A stretch of 7,993 nucleotides of DNA from Azoarcus sp. (GTDB lineage: Bacteria > Pseudomonadota > Gammaproteobacteria > Burkholderiales > Rhodocyclaceae), in assembly GCA_031258035.1 (NCBI GenBank), contig JAIRNL010000096.1, forward strand, positions 1 to 7,993. Direction: 5' to 3'. Of the stretch, positions 1 through 6,855 are shown one piece after another. A model generated the notes under the pieces. That model made no database searches and was not told the DNA's origin. It saw only the letters and a program-made list of their open reading frames with translations. A program made the translations under genes and the position numbers. Position 1 is the first letter of the stretch. Every line of letters starts with the position of its first letter.

Positions 1-32
1 ACGGTTTGACAGCTTGGGCAACGGGTCAGCAT
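1..32 (-). CDS. N-terminal fragment of MJ0042-type zinc-ribbon (DUF3426-like) protein, cut by window edge
   Basis: Reading leftwards from an ATG at 32-30, the sequence encodes MLTRCPSCQT before it leaves the window. A start followed by (K/L)TRCPxCxT is the hallmark of the MJ0042 zinc-ribbon. In betaproteobacteria this ribbon typically opens a larger protein with a C-terminal DUF3426 domain, often encoded just after prmA. The visible CPSC pair would be half of a four-cysteine zinc site; the second pair lies outside. The gene is on the same strand as prmA, 106 nt beyond its stop, so it may be the last member of that operon. No Shine-Dalgarno sequence is visible before the ATG, and the start was chosen because the motif begins at the usual distance. 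Only ten codons are visible, so the call rests on the motif and synteny. Confidence 0.6.
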   Translation of the reverse strand, partial: MLTRCPSCQT

Positions 33-91
33 CAGGAACGGGGGGTGGGCCTGCGGGAAAGGTACGCTAGATAATAAATCATCGCCCGCCT

Positions 92-131
92 GGCGCGTGC
101 GCCGCGCGCGTTCTTTTGCTCCTGCAAGAAC
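92..131 (-). other. Two small hairpins downstream of prmA; weak terminator candidate
   Basis: Below the prmA stop, on the minus strand, lie two inverted repeats. GTTCTT (110-115) pairs with AAGAAC (126-131), and GGCGC (92-96) pairs with GCGCC (99-103), the latter with only 2 nt between the arms. Neither is followed by a T-run on the minus strand, so an intrinsic terminator is not supported. The pair could attenuate or stabilise the prmA message before the zinc-ribbon gene. The rest of 33-138 shows no convincing promoter: a TATTAT hexamer on the minus strand (near 73-78) lacks a matching -35. Confidence 0.2.
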
Positions 132-138
132 AAATCCG

Positions 139-1029
139 TCAGCGGCGGCCTTGCAGCCTGACCCATCCTTCGCGGGCGGCGCCGATTCCGAGGGCGACCC
201 AGGGCGCCCAGGCGGCGATGACTTGCGCGGCCTGTTGTTCGAGGACGCCGGAGAGCGCCACCCGGCCGCCGTCGGCGATTCTCGCCGCGATGGCCGGCGC
301 CAGCGCGCAAAGCGGGTTGGTGAGGATGTTGGCGACGACGAGGTCGAAGGTCGCCTCCAGCGGCGTGTCTGGGCGCTGTGTTCGCAGGGCGTCGGCGACG
401 CCGTTGCGCGCGGCATTGTCGCGCGCGGTCTCCAGGGCGTGCTCGTCGATGTCGAGGCCGAGCACCGCTTTCGCGCCGAGGCGGGCGGCAGCGATGCCGA
501 GAATGCCCGAGCCGCAGCCGTAGTCGAGCACCGAACAGCCTGGGCGCACGTTTTCGCACAGCCATTCCAGGCACAGGTGGGTGGTCGGGTGCGAGCCGGT
601 GCCAAAAGCCATGCCGGGATCGAGTTGGATGTTGATGGCGTCGGGATCGGGCGCTTCGTGCCAGGACGGCACGATCCACAGGCGTTCGCCGATGCGCAGG
701 GGGGCGAACTGGTTTTGCGTGAGTTGCACCCAGTTCTGTTCGGCCACTTCGTCGACGCCGAAAGGCGGAACGGTCTCGAATGCCGCCGCTGCGGCAGCCG
801 CGGTGACAAGTTCGCCGACGGCGGCGCCGGACTCGAACAGGGCAATTACCCGGCTATGCGCCCACAGGCTCGCCGGCGACTGTCCGGGTTCGCCGAATTG
901 CGGCGTCTCGGCGGCGGTGCCGGCGTCGGCATCCTCGATCGACACCGAAAGCGCCCCCGCTTCCAGGAGCGCTTCCGACAGGGCTTCGGCGCGCCCGGCA
1001 TCGGCCTGGATCGAAACGGAAAGCCACAT
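139..1029 (-). CDS. prmA: Ribosomal protein L11 methyltransferase
   Basis: PrmA is a cytoplasmic SAM-dependent methyltransferase that trimethylates amino groups of ribosomal protein L11. The 296-residue product is close to the ~293 residues usual for the family. It has the expected layout: an N-terminal substrate-recognition domain (about 1-120, with an Ala-rich stretch near 77-83) and a C-terminal Rossmann methyltransferase domain. Visible motifs are LDPGMAFGTGSHPTT (136-150), the SAM-binding loop DYGCGSG (169-175), the acidic LDID after strand 2 (192-195) and VANILTNPL (232-240), the PrmA version of the N-P-L substrate motif. I chose the ATG at 1029 because GAGG lies 9 nt upstream and overlaps the accC stop. 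An upstream TTG at 1044 would overlap accC and has no better support. The gene lies 11 nt after accC on the same strand, so it is probably co-transcribed. Confidence 0.95.
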   Translation of the reverse strand: MWLSVSIQADAGRAEALSEALLEAGALSVSIEDADAGTAAETPQFGEPGQSPASLWAHSRVIALFESGAAVGELVTAAAAAAAFETVPPFGVDEVAEQNWVQLTQNQFAPLRIGERLWIVPSWHEAPDPDAINIQLDPGMAFGTGSHPTTHLCLEWLCENVRPGCSVLDYGCGSGILGIAAARLGAKAVLGLDIDEHALETARDNAARNGVADALRTQRPDTPLEATFDLVVANILTNPLCALAPAIAARIADGGRVALSGVLEQQAAQVIAAWAPWVALGIGAAREGWVRLQGRR

Positions 1030-1038
1030 CGCGGGCGG

Positions 1039-1043
1039 CCTCA
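1039..1043 (-). promoter_or_regulatory. prmA ribosome binding site merged with accC stop codon
   Basis: On the minus strand the accC stop TGA (1043-1041) runs into GG, giving TGAGG. GAGG (1042-1039) sits 9 nt before the prmA ATG. The arrangement decides the prmA start. It also suggests that ribosomes finishing accC can feed prmA translation, which is an inference. Confidence 0.6.
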
Positions 1044-2402
1044 ATCGGTCTTGACTTCGGTGAGATCAGCCAGGCGTTCTTCGAGATAGTGGATGCTGGC
1101 GCCGCCCTCGATGAAGTGGCTGTCGAGCATCAGGGCCTGGTGGAGCGGGACATTGGTCTTGATGCCGGCGACGGCCATCTCCGAGAGCGCGATGCGCATG
1201 CGGCGGATGGCCTGTTCGCGCGTGTCGCCATGGGCGATGATCTTGCCGATCATCGAATCGTAATGCTGCGGCACGACATAGCCGTTGTAGACGTGGGAAT
1301 CGACCCGCACGCCGGGGCCGCCGGGCGTGTGCCAGTTGGTGATCCGCCCCGGCGAGGGCGTGAACTTGAAGGGGTCTTCGGCGTTGATCCGGCACTCGAT
1401 GGCATGGCCGCGCAAGGTGATGTCGCGCTGGCGGAACCGCAGCGCCTCTCCGGCGGCAACGCGAATCTGGGTCTGGACGATGTCGATGCCGGTGATGAGT
1501 TCGGTGACCGGGTGCTCGACCTGTACCCGTGTGTTCATTTCGATGAAATAGAACTCGCCGTTTTCGTAGAGGAACTCGAAGGTGCCCGCGCCGCGGTAGC
1601 CGATCTTGCGGCAGGCCTTGGCGCAACGCTCGCCGATGCTGGCGATCAGCTTGCGGTCGATGCCCGGCGCGGGCGCTTCCTCGATCACTTTCTGGTGACG
1701 GCGCTGCATCGAGCAGTCGCGCTCGCCCAGATAGACCGCGTTGCCCTGCTGGTCGGCCATGACCTGGATTTCGACGTGGCGCGGGTTTTCGAGGAATTTT
1801 TCCATGTACACCACGGGATTGCCGAACGCGGCCTGCGCTTCGGCCTGCGTCGTGGCCACGGCGTTGAGCAGCGCCGCCTCGGTGTGCACCACCCGCATGC
1901 CCCGTCCGCCGCCGCCGCCCGCGGCCTTGATGATGACGGGGTATCCGATGGCGCGGGCGATCTTCACGATTTCCCTGCCGTCTTCCGGCAGGGCGCCGTC
2001 CGAGCCGGGCACACAGGGCACGCCCGCGGACTTCATCGCGTTCTTGGCCGAAACCTTGTCGCCCATGAGCCGGATCGTTTCCGGGCGCGGGCCGATGAAA
2101 ACGAAGCCGGATTGCTCGACCCGCTCGGCGAAATCGGCATTCTCGGACAGGAAACCGTAGCCGGGATGGATGGCCTCGGCGTCGGTCACTTCCGCCGCCG
2201 AGATGATGGCGGGGACGTTGAGGTAGCTCTGCGCGGAAGGCGCGGGGCCGATACATACCGATTCGTCGGCGAGTTTGACGTACTTGGCCTCGGTGTCGGC
2301 CTCGGAGTGCACGGCGACGACCTTGATGCCCAGCTCCCGGCAGGCGCGCAGTATCCGCAGGGCGACCTCGCCCCGGTTGGCAATGAGAATCTTCTCGAAC
2401 AT
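1041..2402 (-). CDS. accC: Biotin carboxylase subunit of acetyl-CoA carboxylase
   Basis: AccC uses ATP and bicarbonate to carboxylate the biotin on AccB, the first half-reaction of acetyl-CoA carboxylase in fatty-acid synthesis. The 453-residue protein opens MFEKILIANRGEVALR and keeps the E. coli enzyme's catalytic residues at identical positions: K116, K159, the Gly-rich ATP loop (162-168), H236 and K238 in SMQRRHQK, E288, R292 and E296 in IEMNTRVQVE, and R338 in ECRIN. The ATP-grasp domain and C-terminal biotin-carboxylase domain are intact, with no sign of decay. I chose the ATG at 2402 because it gives the canonical N-terminus. The frame is open further upstream but only as overlap with accB. 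It follows the accB stop by 5 nt, so it is almost certainly co-transcribed and probably translationally coupled. Its own Shine-Dalgarno is weak (TTGAG). Confidence 0.98.
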   Translation of the reverse strand: MFEKILIANRGEVALRILRACRELGIKVVAVHSEADTEAKYVKLADESVCIGPAPSAQSYLNVPAIISAAEVTDAEAIHPGYGFLSENADFAERVEQSGFVFIGPRPETIRLMGDKVSAKNAMKSAGVPCVPGSDGALPEDGREIVKIARAIGYPVIIKAAGGGGGRGMRVVHTEAALLNAVATTQAEAQAAFGNPVVYMEKFLENPRHVEIQVMADQQGNAVYLGERDCSMQRRHQKVIEEAPAPGIDRKLIASIGERCAKACRKIGYRGAGTFEFLYENGEFYFIEMNTRVQVEHPVTELITGIDIVQTQIRVAAGEALRFRQRDITLRGHAIECRINAEDPFKFTPSPGRITNWHTPGGPGVRVDSHVYNGYVVPQHYDSMIGKIIAHGDTREQAIRRMRIALSEMAVAGIKTNVPLHQALMLDSHFIEGGASIHYLEERLADLTEVKTD

Positions 2403-2407
2403 GGCGC

Positions 2408-2854
<447 letters not shown>

Positions 2855-2860
2855 GTCGTG

Positions 2861-2864
2861 CTCC
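2861..2864 (-). promoter_or_regulatory. accB ribosome binding site
   Basis: On the minus strand GGAG sits 6 nt before the accB ATG at 2854. It is the clearest Shine-Dalgarno in the left operon. The 79-nt gap to aroQ (2855-2933) holds no other convincing signal, and I could not pair it into a terminator. Confidence 0.6.
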
Positions 2865-2933
2865 GAAAAGCTGGGACGATTGATTGATGGGGAAGGCTGT
2901 CGGAGGGATTCCGTCCGGCGGGCGAGCGCGGCG

Positions 2934-3422
2934 TCAGCCGGCCTGCTCGCGCAACTGGGCGAGGGCGAAATCCACTGCGGCCAGATAGCCGTGGGCGCCG
3001 AGGCCGCAAATCACGCCCACCGCGAGATCGGAAAAATACGAGTGGCGGCGGAAAGATTCGCGGTTGTGGATATTGGACAGGTGCACTTCCACGAACGGGA
3101 TGCTCACGGCAGCCAGGGCATCGCGCAGGGCGATGCTGGTATGGGTGTAAGCGGCCGGGTTGATGATGATGAAGTCGATGCCTTCGACCGGCGCGGCCTG
3201 GATGCGGTCGATGAGCTGGCCTTCGTGATTGCTCTGGAAAGATTCGAGCTGTACGCCATCGGCGCGCGCGCGGGACGCCATGGCGATGTGAATGTCGGCG
3301 AGGGTCGTGCGTCCGTAGGTCTCCGGCTCCCGCGCGCCGAGCAGGTTGAGGTTCGGGCCATGGAGAGCCAGGATGCGGCGCTGCGGAAGAGGGGGGGCTT
3401 TGCGGCGTTTTTGTTGCGTCAT
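2934..3422 (-). CDS. aroQ: Type II 3-dehydroquinate dehydratase
   Basis: AroQ dehydrates 3-dehydroquinate to 3-dehydroshikimate, the third step of the shikimate pathway to aromatic amino acids. The 162-residue protein contains all family landmarks. HGPNLNLLGAREPETYG (21-37) carries R31 and the catalytic Y36 on the lid loop. QSNHEG (63-68), IINPAAYTHTS (86-96) and EVHLSNIHNRESFRRHS (112-128) follow, the last with catalytic H119. It is slightly longer than the usual ~145-150 residues because of a basic, Pro-containing leader (MTQQKRRKAPPLPQRR). The ATG at 3422 lacks a clear Shine-Dalgarno, but no other ATG lies between it and the conserved core; an upstream start would only add low-complexity residues. 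Family members form dodecamers of trimers. It is the likely first gene of the aroQ-accB-accC-prmA set. The 85 nt before it (3423-3507) contain a small ACACT/AGTGT inverted repeat but no strong promoter. Confidence 0.96.
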   Translation of the reverse strand: MTQQKRRKAPPLPQRRILALHGPNLNLLGAREPETYGRTTLADIHIAMASRARADGVQLESFQSNHEGQLIDRIQAAPVEGIDFIIINPAAYTHTSIALRDALAAVSIPFVEVHLSNIHNRESFRRHSYFSDLAVGVICGLGAHGYLAAVDFALAQLREQAG

Positions 3423-3507
3423 GGTCGGAGTTTGGCGCAGTTGGCGACACTTTGTCCAGTGTGGATGTCTCGTGCGGCGTGATGCGGATGTTGAGCCAGG
3501 GGCGCGC

Positions 3508-4101
3508 TCATGCCTGTTCGCTTGTGGTGGCGAGCAATGCTTCGACCTGGGCAAGCCGGGCGCGTGGCTGGCGGCGACCGCGCTCGGCCCCCGCCGGGTA
3601 AATGGAAAGTCTTGCCAGGACGCCTTCCCAATCGAGGGCGAGCACCACTTCGGGGGCGCCGGGCATCGGTTTGCGCACGTCGCGGTGTTCAAAGGCGAAC
3701 CCGGCATCGATGAGAAAAATTTCGACGTCCTTGGCGCTTTCCGGGAAAAGGTCGAGTTCGATTTCGGCGTAGCGACCCGCGGTGCCGTCGAGCGCGCCGC
3801 CGGTCAGGTAGGGCCTGAAATCGCCGAGCCATCGCATCAGTCTCACCGCCGCCGCCCGCATGTGGACGAGGCGCGCAGTCTGCTCCTCGCCCTGGTACAG
3901 CATCTGCCAGGCGCGCAGTTCGGCTTCGACTTCGGTGTTGGCCGGCAGTGGCTCGCAGTCGCCGAGGCCAAGCTGGCGGGCGGCCTTGCGTTTGGCGAAC
4001 CCGAAATCGCCGACGCCGTCCTCGGCCATCATGCGCGCGGCGAGCGCGGCGATTTCGCGGCGGCGTTGCGCGCTTCGGGAAGAGGAACCATGTTGCGCCA
4101 T
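3508..4101 (-). CDS. Uncharacterised protein with nucleotidyltransferase-like motif
   Basis: I do not recognise a named gene for this 197-residue soluble protein. It has no signal peptide or membrane segment. The N-terminal half (1-95) is helical and charged, with an Arg/Ala-rich start and the block ELRAWQMLYQGEEQTARLVH (61-80). The centre reads LTGGALDGTAGRYAEIELDLF (99-119). This resembles the Pol-beta-type nucleotidyltransferase signature hG[GS]x(9-13)Dh[DE]h, with GG at 101-102 and E113/E115 where the paired aspartates normally sit, followed by D117. The later strand VVLALDWEG (152-160, D157) could supply a third acidic residue. The Glu-for-Asp change means activity cannot be assumed. The C-terminus is Arg-rich. 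It is divergent from mpl across 56 nt and 85 nt upstream of aroQ on the same strand. The ATG at 4101 is the first in frame and has no obvious Shine-Dalgarno. The coding call is firm; the function is inference. Confidence 0.8.
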   Translation of the reverse strand: MAQHGSSSRSAQRRREIAALAARMMAEDGVGDFGFAKRKAARQLGLGDCEPLPANTEVEAELRAWQMLYQGEEQTARLVHMRAAAVRLMRWLGDFRPYLTGGALDGTAGRYAEIELDLFPESAKDVEIFLIDAGFAFEHRDVRKPMPGAPEVVLALDWEGVLARLSIYPAGAERGRRQPRARLAQVEALLATTSEQA

Positions 4102-4120
4102 GGGAAATAATCGCTTTCGG

Positions 4121-4140
4121 GTAGAATCCGCCCATTCTAC
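4121..4140. promoter_or_regulatory. Divergent promoter region with palindromic TAGAAT elements
   Basis: GTAGAAT (4121-4127) and ATTCTAC (4134-4140) form a perfect 7-bp inverted repeat with a 6-nt spacer between mpl and the divergent unknown gene. Each arm contains TAGAAT, one mismatch from the TATAAT -10 consensus, once on the plus strand (4122-4127) and once on the minus strand (4139-4134). They would fire outward, towards mpl (ATG 4158) and towards the minus-strand gene (ATG 4101). No good -35 hexamer at 16-18 nt was seen on either side. The repeat could instead be an operator for a dimeric regulator. Start sites would lie about 20-30 nt before each ATG, leaving short leaders. Confidence 0.45.
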
Positions 4141-4157
4141 ACGGGGCGTCTGAATTC

Positions 4158-5513
4158 ATGCACATTCACATTCTTGGCATCTGCGGCACCTTCATGGGCG
4201 GGATGGCACAACTGGCCGCGGCTTCCGGACACAAGGTCACTGGCTGCGACGCCAACGTCTATCCGCCGATGAGCGAGCAGCTACAGGCGGCGGGCATTGT
4301 GCTCACCGAAGGGTTCGACGCCGCCCAGACGGGCCTGAAACCCGACATGTTCGTGATCGGCAACGCCATCTCGCGCGGCAATCCGTTGCTGGAAGCGATT
4401 CTCGACCAGGGTTTGCCCTATGTTTCCGGCCCGCAATGGCTGGCCGAGCACATCTTGCAGGGGCGCTGGGTGCTCGGCGTGGCGGGCACGCACGGCAAGA
4501 CCACCACGGCGGCGATGCTCGCCTTCATCCTGGAAAAAGAGGGGCTCGATCCCGGTTTCCTGATCGGTGGCGTACCGCTGGATTTCGGCGTTTCCGCCCG
4601 TCTCGGCAAGACGCCCCTCTTCGTGATCGAGGCCGACGAATACGACACCGCTTTCTGCGACAAGCGTTCCAAGTTCGTGCATTACCGGCCGCGCACCGTG
4701 ATCCTGAACAACCTGGAATTCGATCATGCGGACATCTTCTCCGATCTGGCGGCGATCGAGACACAGTTTCACCATCTCGTGCGTACCCTGCCCGTTTCGG
4801 GCCGCATCATCGCCAATGCCAGGGAAGAGAGTCTGAAAAAAGTGCTCGCGCGCGGCTGCTGGACGCCGGTGGACTGGTTCAATGCCTGGAAGGACGGGTG
4901 GGGCGTGGAGGGCGACGATGCCACCGGCAGCCTCGTCATTTACGACGACGGCGGTGAGATCGGCCGCACGCGGTGGCAATTGACCGGCGCCCACAACCGC
5001 GCCAACGCCTGCGCGGCGCTCCTGGCTGCGCGCCATGTCGGGGTGGCCCCCGCCGACGGGCTCGCGGCCCTGGCTGAATTCAACAACGTCAAGCGTCGCC
5101 TGGAAGTGCGCGGCGAGGCCGGAGGCGTGAAGGTCTATGACGACTTTGCCCACCACCCCACCGCCATTGCGGCGACGCTCGACGGCCTGCGCCGCAAGGT
5201 GGGCCCGGCGGCGCGAATCCTCGCCGTGCTGGAGCCGCGCTCCAACACCATGAAGATGGGAACAATGAAAGACCGGCTCGCGGCCAGCCTGCGCCAGGCC
5301 GACCGGGTGTTCTGCTACAGCGCCCATCTGGGGTGGGACGCCGCCGCCGCCCTGTCATCACTGGGCGAGCATCAGTCCTGCCACGATGATCTCGCCGGTC
5401 TGGTGGCGGCGGTGGCCGCCGAAGCGCGTCCTGGCGACCACGTGCTGGCCATGAGCAACGGCGGCTTCGGCGGCGTCCACCAGAAACTGCTCGACGCGCT
5501 TGCCGCCCCCTGA
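4158..5513 (+). CDS. mpl: UDP-MurNAc:L-alanyl-gamma-D-glutamyl-meso-diaminopimelate ligase
   Basis: Mpl attaches the recycled murein tripeptide L-Ala-gamma-D-Glu-mesoDAP to UDP-MurNAc using ATP, returning peptidoglycan fragments to cell-wall synthesis in the cytoplasm. The 451-residue product fits the family (~450). The N-terminal nucleotide-sugar domain opens MHIHILGICGTFMGG. The central ATPase domain has P-loop GVAGTHGKTTT (107-117), EADEYDTAFCDKRSKF (158-173) and LNNLEFDHADIF (183-194). HNRANA (279-284) follows, then the C-terminal domain with YDDFAHHPTAI (327-337), EPRSNTMKMG (359-368) and MSNGGFGG (432-439). The pattern EADEYDTAFCDKRSKF and the MHIHILGICGTFM start distinguish Mpl from MurC. 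The ATG at 4158 gives the canonical N-terminus; only a weak GGGG lies upstream. It appears monocistronic and converges on the dolP-like gene with overlapping hairpin ends. Confidence 0.97.
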   Translation: MHIHILGICGTFMGGMAQLAAASGHKVTGCDANVYPPMSEQLQAAGIVLTEGFDAAQTGLKPDMFVIGNAISRGNPLLEAILDQGLPYVSGPQWLAEHILQGRWVLGVAGTHGKTTTAAMLAFILEKEGLDPGFLIGGVPLDFGVSARLGKTPLFVIEADEYDTAFCDKRSKFVHYRPRTVILNNLEFDHADIFSDLAAIETQFHHLVRTLPVSGRIIANAREESLKKVLARGCWTPVDWFNAWKDGWGVEGDDATGSLVIYDDGGEIGRTRWQLTGAHNRANACAALLAARHVGVAPADGLAALAEFNNVKRRLEVRGEAGGVKVYDDFAHHPTAIAATLDGLRRKVGPAARILAVLEPRSNTMKMGTMKDRLAASLRQADRVFCYSAHLGWDAAAALSSLGEHQSCHDDLAGLVAAVAAEARPGDHVLAMSNGGFGGVHQKLLDALAAP

Positions 5514-5526
5514 AATCTCAGGGGGC
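5505..5526. terminator. Perfect palindrome over both convergent stop codons; likely bidirectional terminator
   Basis: GCCCCCTGA (5505-5513) pairs perfectly with TCAGGGGGC (5518-5526) around the 4-nt loop AATC. Each arm is the last two sense codons plus stop of one gene: GCC CCC TGA of mpl on the plus strand, and the same codons of the dolP-like gene on the minus strand. The stem is very GC-rich and would form in either transcript. No T-run follows on either strand, so termination may be Rho-independent in a loose sense only, or the hairpin may chiefly protect 3' ends. Confidence 0.6.
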
Positions 5527-6165
5527 CTCGGGTGGGGAGGCGCTGGTATCGTCGATCTTCTGGGCTTCGTTCTCGCCGACGTACTCGAACACCTTGACGA
5601 CCCTTTTCACGCCACGGCTGGTACGGGCGATTTCCGCCGCCTGGTTGCCCTCGGCCTGGGTGACGAGTCCGAGCAGGAAGACGACGCCGGCCTCGGTGAT
5701 GACCTTGATGTGGTTGAAAGAGAACTGGGCGTTATTGAGGAAGCGCGTTTTCACATTGGAAGTGATGAGGGAGTCGTTGCTGCGATCAGTCAGCGATGAG
5801 GCCGGGCCGACGACCAGTTCGTTGACGACGGAGCGCACGTTGGCGACACCCCTGACCAGACGCTCGGCTTCGGCGCGCGCGCTGTCGTTTTGCACCTCGC
5901 CGGTGAGCAGCACATTGCGGTTGTATGAGGTGACGACGACGTGGTTGAGGGTGCCGAAATGCTTGCGCACGGTATCGGCCGCCTTCCATTCGATGCTTTC
6001 GTCATCGACGTAGGCGCCAGGGGTGCGGCGGTCGGCGATCATGACCGCACCTGCGCCTATCCCGACGGCGACGAGTGGAAAGCAGCCCTGCAACAGGGCC
6101 GCGCCGGCGAGGGCGAACGCGCCGAGCAGCAGTGCGCGGCGGCCGGGGAACGGTGAGGTATTCAT
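5518..6165 (-). CDS. dolP: Dual-BON-domain outer-membrane lipoprotein, DolP (YraP)-like
   Basis: This 215-residue protein resembles E. coli DolP/YraP, an outer-membrane lipoprotein that binds anionic phospholipids and supports envelope integrity and BAM function. A twin-Arg-containing, positively charged N-terminus (RR at 9-10) precedes a hydrophobic segment (11-26) and a lipobox-like LLQGC with C28 as the lipidation site. The same LLQGC is found in the E. coli protein. Two BON domains follow, about 55-122 and 130-197. The second contains VVFLLGLVTQAEGNQAAEIARTSRGVKRV, split here at 161-180 and 181-189, which closely parallels E. coli DolP. A Ser/Pro-rich tail ends in Ala-Pro. The start at 6165 is set by the signal peptide and by the TGATG overlap with the upstream isomerase gene; GGAG lies 10 nt before it. 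The gmhA/diaA-dolP order matches the E. coli yraO-yraP pair. Confidence 0.88.
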   Translation of the reverse strand: MNTSPFPGRRALLLGAFALAGAALLQGCFPLVAVGIGAGAVMIADRRTPGAYVDDESIEWKAADTVRKHFGTLNHVVVTSYNRNVLLTGEVQNDSARAEAERLVRGVANVRSVVNELVVGPASSLTDRSNDSLITSNVKTRFLNNAQFSFNHIKVITEAGVVFLLGLVTQAEGNQAAEIARTSRGVKRVVKVFEYVGENEAQKIDDTSASPPEAP

Positions 6166-6167
6166 CA
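6163..6167 (-). promoter_or_regulatory. TGATG stop-start overlap coupling gmhA/diaA to dolP
   Basis: On the minus strand the isomerase stop TGA (6167-6165) shares its A with the dolP-like ATG (6165-6163). A GGAG lies 10 nt before the ATG, inside the isomerase gene. This is a classical translational-coupling arrangement and fixes both gene ends. Confidence 0.75.
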
Positions 6168-6758
6168 GTCTTCTACTCCAAGTAACAAACAGTCGATGCC
6201 GTCGCACAGGCAATGCAGGACGAGCAGGTGGATTTCCTGGATGCGCGCGGTGCGGTCGGCGGGCACGCACAAATGGACGTCGTTGGGGGACAATGCCTCC
6301 GCGATTTTGCCGCCGCCCTTGCCCGTGAGGGCCACGACGCGCATTTCGCGCTCGTGCGCGGCGGCGATGGCCGCCAGGACGTTGGGCGAATCGCCGCTGG
6401 TCGAAATCCCCAGCAACACGTCGCCCGACTGGCCCAGGGCGCGAACCTGTTTTGCGAAGACCTGTACGAAATCGTAATCGTTGCCGATCGACGTCAGTAC
6501 CGAACTGTCGGTCGTCAGTGCCACGGCAGCCAGCGGCGGGCGTTCCATCTCGAACCTGTTGACCAGTTCGGCGGCAAAATGCTGCGCGTCGGCCGCCGAG
6601 CCGCCATTGCCGCAGGCGAGGATCTTGCCGTTGTCGAGCAGGCAGGCCGTCATGGCCTCGACCGCCTCCGCCACTGGCGGAGCCAGCCACTCGACGGCGG
6701 CGAGCTTGGCGCGGGCGCTGTCTTCGAACTGGCGGGAAATGCGGTCGATCAGATTCAT
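6165..6758 (-). CDS. gmhA: SIS-domain phosphoheptose isomerase / DiaA-type protein
   Basis: The 197-residue single SIS-domain protein belongs to the GmhA/DiaA group. GmhA converts sedoheptulose-7-phosphate to D-glycero-D-manno-heptose-7-phosphate for LPS core synthesis. DiaA is a related protein that binds DnaA and promotes replication initiation. Motifs are CGNGGSAADAQHFAAEL (49-65), STSGDSPN (119-126), VVALTGKGGG (141-150) and RTARIQEIHLLVLHCLCD (169-186). The zinc and catalytic residues of GmhA are all present (H60, E64, Q174, H182), whereas E. coli DiaA has Ser and Asn in place of the Glu and the last His. This favours isomerase activity. However, length, the NRFEMERPPLAAVAL block and linkage to dolP match DiaA closely. 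The ATG at 6758 gives the DiaA-like length; an in-frame ATG at 6806 would add 16 unconserved residues. No strong Shine-Dalgarno is visible. It is divergent from the phosphatase gene. Confidence 0.85.
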   Translation of the reverse strand: MNLIDRISRQFEDSARAKLAAVEWLAPPVAEAVEAMTACLLDNGKILACGNGGSAADAQHFAAELVNRFEMERPPLAAVALTTDSSVLTSIGNDYDFVQVFAKQVRALGQSGDVLLGISTSGDSPNVLAAIAAAHEREMRVVALTGKGGGKIAEALSPNDVHLCVPADRTARIQEIHLLVLHCLCDGIDCLLLGVED

Positions 6759-6776
6759 GGGTTCATACTGAAAAGG

Positions 6777-6806
6777 TTGCGGAAAACCGGGTTGGAAGTC
6801 TAGCAT
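6777..6806 (+). promoter_or_regulatory. Possible sigma70-type promoter for the histidine phosphatase
   Basis: TTGCGG (6777-6782) and TAGCAT (6801-6806) are separated by 18 nt, each with two mismatches from consensus, upstream of the phosphatase ATG at 6873. This is the best pair in the 114-nt divergent region 6759-6872. On the minus strand I found no equally good pair for the isomerase gene. Confidence 0.3.
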
Positions 6807-6855
6807 GTGCGTCCGGAGCGGCAGAATGTTCTTGCTTGCGAAGGCTTCTGGCTAA

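Noticed and set aside
97..1089. Long plus-strand open frame antisense to prmA
   Set aside because: It mirrors prmA, whose motifs are unmistakable. The translation is Arg/Gly/Ala-rich without family motifs, as expected for an antisense frame in GC-rich DNA.
3444..3460. ACACT/AGTGT inverted repeat upstream of aroQ as an operator or terminator
   Set aside because: The stem is only 5 bp, has no T-run and does not overlap a convincing promoter, so chance is likely in an 85-nt gap.
4281..5327. 348-codon minus-strand open frame antisense to mpl
   Set aside because: Same reasoning: no motif, no Shine-Dalgarno, and the opposite strand encodes a complete Mpl.
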